DNA of 5,896 nt from CAJQQY01 sp964352225. GTDB taxonomy: Bacteria > Bacteroidota > Bacteroidia > Chitinophagales > Saprospiraceae. The translations under genes were made by a program, and so were the position numbers. Position 1 is the stretch's first letter; every line of letters begins with the position of its first letter. Below, in pieces: positions 1-5,857 of this stretch. The notes below the pieces were generated by a model. It made no database searches. It was not told the origin of the DNA and was given only the letters and a program-made list of their open reading frames with translations. The DNA is taken from positions 1-5,896 of the forward strand of contig CAYGRM010000406.1 in assembly GCA_964352225.1 (NCBI GenBank), read 5' to 3'.

Positions 1-192
1 CTTGATTTAATTTGTCCAATGGGGCAGCCAGCTCCATTCAGGAACAAAAGTGAAGGAGTTAATTTGATAGGATTTTTAGGGATTATTATTTCTTTATTCA
101 TTTTAAAAAATAGGCAATGGAAAGTCTCCAAATTAAGCAAAGTGCGATTTCTATTAATCAGTCCATTTTTGTTATTATTAAATATATTTTAG
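1..192 (+). CDS. C-terminal fragment of an unidentified membrane protein (5' end outside window)
   Basis: Frame 1 is open from the first base to a TAG at 190-192, giving 63 residues with no start codon needed inside the window. The fragment has a polar beginning (LDLICPMGQPAPFRNKSEG), then a hydrophobic stretch (VNLIGFLGIIISLFIL), a basic linker with several Lys and Arg residues (KNRQWKVSKLSKVR), and a second hydrophobic stretch (FLLISPFLLLLNIF) that ends at the stop. This helix-basic loop-helix pattern is typical of the end of an integral membrane protein, with the basic loop probably cytoplasmic. I do not recognise the family. The gap to the next plus-strand gene is 58 bp with no visible hairpin terminator, so read-through into the monooxygenase gene is possible. 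An open frame of this length can arise by chance, but the clean hydrophobicity pattern makes a real gene end more likely than not. Confidence 0.55.
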   Translation, partial: LDLICPMGQPAPFRNKSEGVNLIGFLGIIISLFILKNRQWKVSKLSKVRFLLISPFLLLLNIF

Positions 193-250
193 GAGAAATA
201 GTTTGGAGATTTTTATAGTTATTTAATCTAACTCAATTTTTAAATTTTTC

Positions 251-1405
251 ATGAAAAAAATAGAAAACCTCATCATAGGTGCCGGCCCTGCTGGTTTAGG
301 AGTTGCAGGTCGAATGCGAGAGCAAGGTCTTGATTTTGAAATACTAGAAAGCTCAAATAAGATTGCTAATCGATGGCATTATCATTACGACAGATTACTC
401 CTACATACGGTAAAACAATTATCACATTTACCTCATTTAGAATTTCCTGAAGATTATCCGACTTATGTTCCAAGAGAAAAATTGGTGAAATATTATGAAG
501 ATTACGCCAAACATTTTGACCTCCGTCCTCACTTTAATGAAACAGTAGTTTCCATTAAATTAGAAAATGAAGGATGGGAAGTTATCTCTGAAAGTGGGAA
601 AAAAATCATTGCCGAAAATGTAATCATCGCAACTGGAATTAATAGAATTCCTTATGTTCCAGTTTTTAAAAATCAAGAAGAATTCCAAGGAAATATCATC
701 CATAGTGTGGACTATAAAAATGCTAAGCCATTTAAAAATAAAAAAGTGCTGGTCATTGGAATGGGAAATACGGGGGCAGAGTTAGCTTTGGATTTGAGTG
801 AAAATAATGTTGATGTGACCTTGGCAGTTCGAAGTCCAATTACGATTGTCCCACGAGATGTGAATGGACGCCCCGTTCAATTGACAGCGAAGGCCTTGGC
901 AAAGATTCCATTTGGAATAGGTGATTGGTTAGGAACTCAGATTAGGAAAGTGGTCATCGGGGATTTAACGAAATATGGCGTTCCGTTATCTAAGCAACAT
1001 CCAGTTGTTCAACTTCGAGAAACTGGAAAAACTCCAGTTATTGATTTGGGAACTGTGGCTCATATCAAAAAAGGAAAAATAAAAATTGTTGGCAAGATTG
1101 ATCGGTTTTTTGACCAAGGAGTTATGTTCGAAAGTGGTGAAAAATATGAATTTGATTCTATAATTTTAGCGACAGGTTATCGAGCAAAAGTGGAGGAATT
1201 CTTAGAGAATGGAGAGGAGTTTTTGGATAAATATGAAGTCCCAAAACAACCGATTGGAGAAGGGAAATTTAAAGGATTGTACTTCGTAGGATTTGATAAT
1301 TATAAATTAGGTGGAATTTTGGGGACCATTTTTAATGACTCCAAAACTGTGGTGGATGGTATTTTAAGTAAATCAATCAGTACCCAACCATCAAAAAAAT
1401 ATTAA
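251..1405 (+). CDS. Flavin-dependent monooxygenase, YUCCA/CzcO type (NAD(P)/FAD-dependent oxidoreductase)
   Basis: This 384-residue protein is a class B flavoprotein monooxygenase-like enzyme. Such enzymes use FAD, NADPH and O2 to oxygenate small organic substrates in the cytoplasm. An FAD-binding Rossmann motif GAGPAG lies at residues 10-15, and a second nucleotide-binding motif GMGNTG at 170-175 is expected to bind NADPH. Between them is a full FMO signature FxGxxxHxxxY (F145, G147, H151, Y155). ATG motifs occur at 127-129, in the ATGxxxxP context, and at 307-309. The segments W42 to P61 (containing YDRLLLH), FPEDYPTYVP (65-74), RSPITIVPRD (194-203) and GKTPVIDLGT (259-268) resemble plant YUCCA flavin monooxygenases more than thioredoxin reductases. 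The substrate cannot be read from the sequence; calling it an indole-3-pyruvate monooxygenase would be a guess. The start is the only Met before the FAD motif, and its leader is A/T-rich without a Shine-Dalgarno sequence. The 3' end overlaps the convergent DUF3592-type gene by 29 bp. Confidence 0.9.
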   Translation: MKKIENLIIGAGPAGLGVAGRMREQGLDFEILESSNKIANRWHYHYDRLLLHTVKQLSHLPHLEFPEDYPTYVPREKLVKYYEDYAKHFDLRPHFNETVVSIKLENEGWEVISESGKKIIAENVIIATGINRIPYVPVFKNQEEFQGNIIHSVDYKNAKPFKNKKVLVIGMGNTGAELALDLSENNVDVTLAVRSPITIVPRDVNGRPVQLTAKALAKIPFGIGDWLGTQIRKVVIGDLTKYGVPLSKQHPVVQLRETGKTPVIDLGTVAHIKKGKIKIVGKIDRFFDQGVMFESGEKYEFDSIILATGYRAKVEEFLENGEEFLDKYEVPKQPIGEGKFKGLYFVGFDNYKLGGILGTIFNDSKTVVDGILSKSISTQPSKKY

Positions 1406-1841
1406 AAATCACAGTTCCTAGAAAAATTCCTAGCCAAAGAATTATTTGACAAGTATGGTTGCAAATTCCATTTTTGATTACTGCATTCTCAGGAGTTTTT
1501 GGATCGTAGAACACTTCTATCTTTTCGTTGTTAATATAATGTTTTTCAAGCAGTAAAACGGAAGGTGAATTTTGTGATTTGGCACATAAATAATTGGAAG
1601 GGAAAAAACCTATTTTATTACTTTGATATTTTTTACCATTGATGAAGTAGTCGTATTGAATTTTTTCTGTACAAAAATTGCCTTCTTCATGAGTTTCTAC
1701 TTCTACTTTATAATTGACAATACTTGCAAAAGTTTTTTTCCAAAAATAACTTTGTAAGGCAGTTCTAAAATGTTTTGCTTGATAAATAAGAAGTGCAGAG
1801 GCACTTAGGCAGAGGAATATTAGGATTAAATTGGGTGTCAT
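1377..1841 (-). CDS. DUF3592-type two-helix membrane protein
   Basis: This 154-residue protein has an N-terminal hydrophobic segment (about residues 3-21), a central soluble domain, and a C-terminal hydrophobic segment (about 132-150). The central domain carries the pattern I associate with DUF3592: a beta-rich YDYFINGKKYQSNKIGF stretch (63-79), followed by VFYDPKTPENAVI (110-122), close to the family's typical 'VyYdP.nP..avl' signature. The function of the family is not established. Cysteines at 57, 86, 127 and 131 lie in the soluble part, the last two as CNHTC just before the second helix. The start at 1841 places the first helix directly at the N terminus, as is usual for the family, and the leader is A/T-rich with no Shine-Dalgarno sequence. 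The gene is convergent with the monooxygenase gene (29-bp overlap) and divergent from trxB, so it is probably transcribed alone. No function is proposed. Confidence 0.8.
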   Translation of the reverse strand: MTPNLILIFLCLSASALLIYQAKHFRTALQSYFWKKTFASIVNYKVEVETHEEGNFCTEKIQYDYFINGKKYQSNKIGFFPSNYLCAKSQNSPSVLLLEKHYINNEKIEVFYDPKTPENAVIKNGICNHTCQIILWLGIFLGTVIFNIFLMVGY

Positions 1842-1951
1842 TTTGTTAAAAATATTAATCGAATATACGCTTAACTAGAAATAAAATTATTAAATTTTTT
1901 TAAAATTTTATAATGATTTCCAAACTAACCAAAAAGCATAAAAAATATTCT

Positions 1952-1959
1952 TATTTTTG
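1952..1959 (+). promoter_or_regulatory. Candidate -7 promoter element for trxB
   Basis: TATTTTTG matches TAnnTTTG, the -7 element used by the Bacteroidota primary sigma factor. It lies in the divergent gap between the DUF3592-type gene and trxB, and would give a 5' leader of roughly 65 nt. No clear TTG-type -33 element is seen at the usual distance upstream, where the sequence is A-rich instead. In such AT-rich DNA the 8-mer could occur by chance, so this is a tentative call. Confidence 0.4.
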
Positions 1960-1989
1960 CCCCCGATTTCAAGAAAACAGACATTACTA

Positions 1990-2011
1990 TTTGATTTAAT
2001 TTTTAATCAAA
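1990..2011 (+). repeat. Short inverted repeat in the trxB leader
   Basis: TTTGATT (1990-1996) and AATCAAA (2005-2011) form a perfect 7-bp inverted repeat around an 8-nt T-rich spacer. It ends about 19 nt before the trxB start codon and lies downstream of the candidate -7 element, so it would be in the mRNA leader. It could be an operator half-site pair, a weak hairpin near the ribosome landing site, or a chance product of AT-rich sequence. I cannot tell which. Confidence 0.3.
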
Positions 2012-2030
2012 AACCAAAAATAATATTAAA

Positions 2031-2981
2031 ATGGAGAATGGAATTGAGCATGTAAAATGTTTGATAATTGGCTCAGGGCCAGCAGGTTATACAGCAGCAG
2101 TTTATGCAGCTCGTGCTAATATGAACCCAGTTTTATATACTGGGCCAGAGATTGGTGGACAATTAATGATTACTACAGATGTAGAAAATTATCCAGGATA
2201 TCCAGATGGGATTATGGGACCACAGATGATGGAAGATTTTAGAAAGCAAGCAGAGCGATTTGGAACAGATGTTCGAATGGCGATGATTCAAAAAGTTGAT
2301 TTTTCAGGACCTGTTCATAAAGTTTGGACAGACGCTGATGTTGAAATTCATGCCGACTCTGTAATTATTTCTACTGGGGCAAGTGCCAAATGGTTAGGTT
2401 TACCAAAAGAAGATGAATTTGCTCGGAATGGAGGTGGAGTTTCTGCCTGTGCGGTTTGTGATGGATTTTTCTATCGAGGTCAAGATGTGGTAGTTGTGGG
2501 GGCAGGAGATACTGCAGCAGAGGAAGCAACTTATCTATCCAAATTGTGTAAGAATGTTCACATGTTAGTCCGAAGAGACGAAATGAGAGCTTCCAAAATT
2601 ATGCAAGAGCGAGTGTTAAAAGCTGAAAATATTACCGTTCATTGGAATACGGAAGCTAGAGAAATTATAGGAGAATCTACTGTTGAAGGGATTAGAGTTG
2701 AAAATAACAAAACTGGTGAATCAAAAGTATTAGATGTAACTGGATTTTTTGTTGCTATCGGACATAAACCAAATACTGATGTTTTTGGAGATTGGTTGAC
2801 AAAAGATGAAACTGGTTATATTATTACTAATCCAGATCGAACTACAACTAATATCCCAGGTGTTTTTGCAAGTGGAGATGCGCAAGACCATGTTTATCGA
2901 CAAGCAGTAACTGCAGCTGGAACAGGCTGTATGGCGGCTTTGGATGCAGAAAGATATCTGGCTGAAAAAGGAGTAATTTAA
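2031..2981 (+). CDS. trxB: Thioredoxin-disulfide reductase (TrxB)
   Basis: This is a 316-residue cytoplasmic flavoenzyme of the low-molecular-weight bacterial type, which passes electrons from NADPH through FAD and a redox disulfide to thioredoxin. The length matches the family (about 310-325). The FAD motif GSGPAG is at residues 14-19. The catalytic pair is C140-A-V-C143 followed by D144, in the context CAVCDGFFYRG. The NADPH-domain motif GAGDTAAEEA is at 157-166, and the NADPH 2'-phosphate-binding segment RRDEMRAS is at 181-188. The C-terminal FAD segment GVFASGDAQD (277-286) is followed by YRQAVTAAGTGCMAA (289-303). All expected catalytic and binding residues are present. The first Met is the only one before the FAD motif. 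Upstream is an A-rich leader (AATAATATTAAA directly before ATG) with no Shine-Dalgarno sequence. The gene is divergent from the DUF3592-type gene. It is followed by a long hairpin rather than a close downstream partner, so it is probably monocistronic. Neither a thioredoxin nor a peroxiredoxin gene is in the window. Confidence 0.97.
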   Translation: MENGIEHVKCLIIGSGPAGYTAAVYAARANMNPVLYTGPEIGGQLMITTDVENYPGYPDGIMGPQMMEDFRKQAERFGTDVRMAMIQKVDFSGPVHKVWTDADVEIHADSVIISTGASAKWLGLPKEDEFARNGGGVSACAVCDGFFYRGQDVVVVGAGDTAAEEATYLSKLCKNVHMLVRRDEMRASKIMQERVLKAENITVHWNTEAREIIGESTVEGIRVENNKTGESKVLDVTGFFVAIGHKPNTDVFGDWLTKDETGYIITNPDRTTTNIPGVFASGDAQDHVYRQAVTAAGTGCMAALDAERYLAEKGVI

Positions 2982-2996
2982 TTAAAGTTGTTCTGT

Positions 2997-3057
2997 TAGT
3001 GGTGAATGGTTAATTTTTCAAGATGTACATATGCGAGAAATTAATCATTCACCATTA
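2997..3057 (+). repeat. Long hairpin (23-bp stem, 15-nt loop) downstream of trxB
   Basis: The arms 2997-3019 and 3035-3057 pair over 23 positions with no bulge: 20 Watson-Crick pairs and three G-U wobbles (2999:3055, 3009:3045, 3017:3037). The loop 3020-3034 contains the palindrome ATGTACAT (3023-3030). The hairpin starts 15 nt after the trxB stop. No T-run follows the 3' arm (it continues CTTGATGACC), so it is not a canonical intrinsic terminator. It may act as a 3'-end stabiliser or processing/termination structure for trxB mRNA, or be a copy of a dispersed intergenic palindrome. All three departures from perfect complementarity are tolerated as G-U only in plus-strand RNA. Confidence 0.7.
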
Positions 3058-3155
3058 CTTGATGACCACTTAATTGTGAACCAAATAAAATCGTATTGTA
3101 CCTATTTAATAATCGGGAAAATCAAGTATGATTTTTTTATAAAACTAAAAACGAA

Positions 3156-4232
3156 ATGGCTACTAAATTTAGAACAGGTGTACTTTATGGCGATGAAGTA
3201 ACTGATTTATTCAACTACGCAAATGAGCATAATTTTGCCATTCCAGCAGTAAATGTAATTGGAACTAATTCTGTCAATGCAGTTTTAGAAACAGCGAGAG
3301 ATTTAAACTCTCCAGTAATTATTCAATTTTCAAATGGTGGTGCTCAATTTTTTGCAGGGAAAGGTTTGGGAAATGAAAATGAAAAAGGAGCAATTTATGG
3401 CGGTGTTGCAGGAGCTGCACATGTTCATGCAATGGCAAAAGCTTATGGTGTAACAGTTGTTTTACATACTGATCATTGTGCTAAAAAATTATTGCCTTGG
3501 ATCGATGGATTATTAGCTGCAGGAGAAAAATTCTATGCAGAGCGAGGTTATCCATTGTACAGTTCGCACATGTTGGATTTGTCAGAAGAGCCAATCGAAG
3601 AGAATATCGAAATCTCTAAAAAGTATTTCGAGCGGATGAATAAGATAGGAATGACTATCGAAATCGAATTAGGTGTGACTGGAGGAGAAGAAGATGGAGT
3701 TGATAATTCAGATATTGATTCTTCAAAATTATACACTCAGCCAGAAGAGGTTTCTTATGCTTATGAAGAGTTAAAAAAAGTAAGTGACAAGTTTACTATC
3801 GCCGCTGCTTTTGGTAATGTACATGGAGTTTATAAGCCAGGAAATGTAGAATTGACTCCAAAGATTTTGAAAAATTCTCAAGAGTATGTTCAAAAGAAAT
3901 TCAAAACTGATGACAATCCAATCAACTTTGTTTTCCATGGAGGAAGTGGTTCAAGTCAAGAAGAAATTAGAGAAGCAATTGGTTATGGTGCAATTAAAAT
4001 GAACATCGACACGGATATGCAATGGGCATTTTGGGATGGGGTAAAAAACAATTACGAGTCTAAAAGAGATTATATGCAAACGCAAATTGGAAATCCAGAT
4101 GGAGATGATAAGCCAAACAAAAAGAATTATGATCCTAGATCATGGTTAAGAAAAGCGGAGGAATCATTTGTGGTTCGGTTAAAGCAGGCATTTGAAGATT
4201 TGAATTGTGTAGGTAGAAATGCAGCAGATTAG
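3156..4232 (+). CDS. fbaA: Class II fructose-bisphosphate aldolase (class IIA, FbaA-like)
   Basis: This zinc-dependent enzyme reversibly cleaves fructose-1,6-bisphosphate to dihydroxyacetone phosphate and glyceraldehyde-3-phosphate in cytoplasmic glycolysis and gluconeogenesis. It has 358 residues, essentially the same length as E. coli FbaA, and is collinear with it as I recall that sequence. The metal and catalytic segment HTDHCAKKLLPWIDG (104-118) supplies catalytic D106 and zinc ligand H107. The other zinc ligands are H223 in GNVHGVYKPGN and H261 in FVFHGGSGSS. The conserved acidic residue E171 lies in IEIELGVTGGEEDGVDNS, and the phosphate-binding segment KMNIDTD is at 281-287. The long segment between residues 132 and 190 (SSHMLDLSEE, TGGEEDGVDN) marks the class IIA rather than the shorter IIB subgroup. 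The start is the first Met of a typical N terminus, with an A-rich leader (AACTAAAAACGAA) and no Shine-Dalgarno sequence. A strong terminator follows the stop by about 20 nt. The gene lies 174 bp downstream of trxB, probably under its own promoter, which I could not identify. Confidence 0.97.
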   Translation: MATKFRTGVLYGDEVTDLFNYANEHNFAIPAVNVIGTNSVNAVLETARDLNSPVIIQFSNGGAQFFAGKGLGNENEKGAIYGGVAGAAHVHAMAKAYGVTVVLHTDHCAKKLLPWIDGLLAAGEKFYAERGYPLYSSHMLDLSEEPIEENIEISKKYFERMNKIGMTIEIELGVTGGEEDGVDNSDIDSSKLYTQPEEVSYAYEELKKVSDKFTIAAAFGNVHGVYKPGNVELTPKILKNSQEYVQKKFKTDDNPINFVFHGGSGSSQEEIREAIGYGAIKMNIDTDMQWAFWDGVKNNYESKRDYMQTQIGNPDGDDKPNKKNYDPRSWLRKAEESFVVRLKQAFEDLNCVGRNAAD

Positions 4233-4252
4233 TTGTCAGATTTAGACGAAAT

Positions 4253-4295
4253 AAAAAAATGCAATTACATTGTTATGTAGTTGCATTTTTTTTTT
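4253..4295. terminator. Bidirectional intrinsic terminator between fbaA and the serine dehydratase gene
   Basis: The arms ATGCAATTACAT (4259-4270) and ATGTAGTTGCAT (4275-4286) form a 12-bp stem with a single U-G wobble (4265:4280) and the loop TGTT. The stem is flanked by seven A's (4253-4259) on the left and ten T's (4286-4295) on the right. It therefore ends with a U-run when transcribed from either strand. It fits the convergent arrangement of the two genes, lying 20 nt after the fbaA stop and 13 nt after the serine dehydratase stop. The wobble becomes an A-C mismatch on the minus strand, so the plus-strand direction should be slightly stronger. Confidence 0.9.
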
Positions 4296-4308
4296 GTTAT
4301 AAGTCAAA

Positions 4309-5709
4309 TCAACATTCTGGAGATACTACACTTATATGAAATGCTAATCCTCCATCAGAAGTTTCTTTATAATTTTTGTGCATACTTTGAGCAGTATCCC
4401 ACATGGTTTTAATTACCGTATCAAGATCAACTTTTGAAAAAGTAGGATCTCCCGATAAAGCTAAATTTGCCGCGGTGATAGCTTTCATAGCACCCATTGC
4501 ATTTCTTTCGATACAAGGAATCTGCACTAGGCCTCCAATGGGATCGCAAGTTAAGCCTAGGTGATGTTCCATAGCAATTTCTGCTGCCATGATCGCCTGG
4601 GCTGGTGTACCTCCTAAAATTTCTGTAAGTCCTGCAGCCGCCATTGCTGACGAGACTCCTATCTCCGCCTGACATCCTCCTTCTGCAGCTGATATCGTGG
4701 CACCTTTTTTAAATAGAGAACCAATTTCACTTGAGGTGCAAAAGAACCTATAAATATCATTCGGTACCCTTCTCGCACAAAAGAAATAATAATAAAGCAA
4801 AACGGCAGGAATTACTCCAGCAGCACCATTGGTAGGCGAAGTAACAATTCTTCCCATTGCAGCATTTTCCTCATTGACAGCTAAGGCAAAACAACTTACC
4901 CATCTATTGACGGTATTAAAATCCTTTAAATTATCAGTTAAATGAAGTTCTAATTCTTTAAAGTTTTTAATATCATGTCCTGCGATTAACTTATCAGATA
5001 GTTCTTTTGCTCTTCGTTTTACATTAAGTCCACCTGGTAATATTCCACTTGTGGTGCATCCTTTGATAACACATTTTTTCATTGTTTGAAAAATCTTATC
5101 TATTCGATTTTTTATTTCTTTTTTGGATCGAAGAGATAATTCATTTTGCATCACGATCTCTGAAATTGACATGCCAGTAGAATTAATATAGTTGGTTAAG
5201 TCTTGACCCGTTTCGATAGGGTAAGGAAGGGGAATATAAGACTCCGTATTTTCTTCTCCAATTTTTTTAATAAATCCACCACCGAGTGAAAGATAGGTTT
5301 CCTCAATAATTAAATCATTTTTGTGGAAAGCTTTGATCTCCATCGTATTAGGATGTTCAGGGCGCTCTTCGTTGAAAAAAATAATATCTTGACTAGGGGT
5401 AAAAGGAATGGAATTCTGATCAATAGGAAGGATTTTACTCTCCTTTATCTCAGCTAAATATTGAGGGATAAGTTCTGTTACAATAGTTTCAGGTTCATGA
5501 CCTAATAAGCCAAGTTGTATGGCCTTATCTGTGGCGTGTCCTTTTCCTGTTTTGGACAAAGAACCATAAAGCCAAATTTCTAATCTATCAATAGTTTTTC
5601 CTGAAATTTGTTTTCTAAAATCTAATCCTGCTTTCCATGGGCCTAAGGTATGTGAGCTCGAAGGGCCTACTCCAATTTTATAGATATCGAAAATGCTAAT
5701 TGATTCCAT
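4309..5709 (-). CDS. sdaA: L-serine dehydratase (L-serine ammonia-lyase), single-chain iron-sulfur type
   Basis: This enzyme deaminates L-serine to pyruvate and ammonia using an oxygen-sensitive [4Fe-4S] cluster rather than pyridoxal phosphate. The 466-residue chain joins the N-terminal beta domain and the C-terminal catalytic alpha domain, as in E. coli SdaA (about 454 residues). The beta domain opens with FDIYKIGVGPSSSHTLGPWKAG (7-28) and contains SLGGGF at 141-146. The alpha domain holds SPTNGAAG (291-298), GGCQAEIGVSSAMAAAG (344-360), LTCDPIGGLVQIPCIERNAMGA (386-407) and SDGGLA (451-456). Cluster cysteines are inferred as C346, C388 and C399. The final residue is C466, matching the 'tail-in-mouth' cysteine known from the Legionella enzyme. 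No ACT domain is present. The start directly precedes the conserved FD..K.G.GPSSSHT segment; the leader is A-rich without a Shine-Dalgarno sequence. The gene converges on fbaA across a shared terminator and appears monocistronic. Confidence 0.96.
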   Translation of the reverse strand: MESISIFDIYKIGVGPSSSHTLGPWKAGLDFRKQISGKTIDRLEIWLYGSLSKTGKGHATDKAIQLGLLGHEPETIVTELIPQYLAEIKESKILPIDQNSIPFTPSQDIIFFNEERPEHPNTMEIKAFHKNDLIIEETYLSLGGGFIKKIGEENTESYIPLPYPIETGQDLTNYINSTGMSISEIVMQNELSLRSKKEIKNRIDKIFQTMKKCVIKGCTTSGILPGGLNVKRRAKELSDKLIAGHDIKNFKELELHLTDNLKDFNTVNRWVSCFALAVNEENAAMGRIVTSPTNGAAGVIPAVLLYYYFFCARRVPNDIYRFFCTSSEIGSLFKKGATISAAEGGCQAEIGVSSAMAAAGLTEILGGTPAQAIMAAEIAMEHHLGLTCDPIGGLVQIPCIERNAMGAMKAITAANLALSGDPTFSKVDLDTVIKTMWDTAQSMHKNYKETSDGGLAFHISVVSPEC

Positions 5710-5797
5710 ATATTTCTTTTCGTTTTGTTTGTTGATGCAATATCAAAGAAAGAATATTTAATTGAGAAAGAATCTTTTTTTAGCAAAAAATACTTCT

Positions 5798-5841
5798 AAA
5801 AAAAAGCAACTATCCATTGCCGCTAGCATGATTTGGATAGT
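5798..5841 (-). terminator. Possible minus-strand terminator entering from the right edge
   Basis: ACTATCCA (5809-5816) and TGGATAGT (5834-5841) are a perfect 8-bp inverted repeat with a 17-nt spacer. Read on the minus strand, the second arm is followed by TGC and then eight T's (complement of A5798-5805). This would terminate a minus-strand gene lying beyond the right edge, upstream of the serine dehydratase gene. One minus-strand frame reads from the edge to a TAA at 5876-5878, which could be such a gene's last codons. The stem is short and AT-rich and the loop is long, so the call is weak. Confidence 0.35.
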
Positions 5842-5857
5842 CAAAAAATGGAAATTT

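Noticed and set aside
200..206. TAGTTTG as a possible -7 promoter element for the monooxygenase gene
   Set aside because: It is one base shorter than TAnnTTTG and has no convincing -33 partner, so I did not call a promoter there.
1415..1433. Direct repeat TTCCTAG separated by five A's
   Set aside because: It lies in coding sequence and reflects a repeated Leu-Gly pair in the second membrane helix of the DUF3592-type protein. It is too short to be a repeat element.
1901..1910. AT-only palindrome TAAAATTTTA in the divergent intergenic region
   Set aside because: It is a 10-bp palindrome made only of A and T in a very AT-rich stretch, which is expected by chance, and has no further support as an operator.
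2031..2981. Alternative idea that the trxB gene is a ferredoxin/flavodoxin-NADP reductase or an alkyl hydroperoxide reductase subunit F
   Set aside because: The CAVC redox pair is in the thioredoxin reductase position and the protein lacks the N-terminal thioredoxin-like extension of AhpF.
3023..3073. Small plus-strand ORF starting at ATG 3023 (16 codons) between trxB and fbaA
   Set aside because: It begins in the loop of the long hairpin and continues through its 3' arm. It has no hydrophobic, leader-peptide or attenuator-like composition, and is best explained by chance.
3548..3736. 62-codon minus-strand open frame inside the aldolase gene
   Set aside because: It lies entirely opposite highly conserved aldolase coding sequence, and its translation is low-complexity (rich in S, P and I) without recognisable motifs. 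It is a shadow of the real gene.
4427..4675. 82-codon minus-strand open frame inside the serine dehydratase gene
   Set aside because: It is an out-of-frame reading of the dehydratase on the same strand, covering the conserved cluster-binding region, and has no protein-like features of its own.
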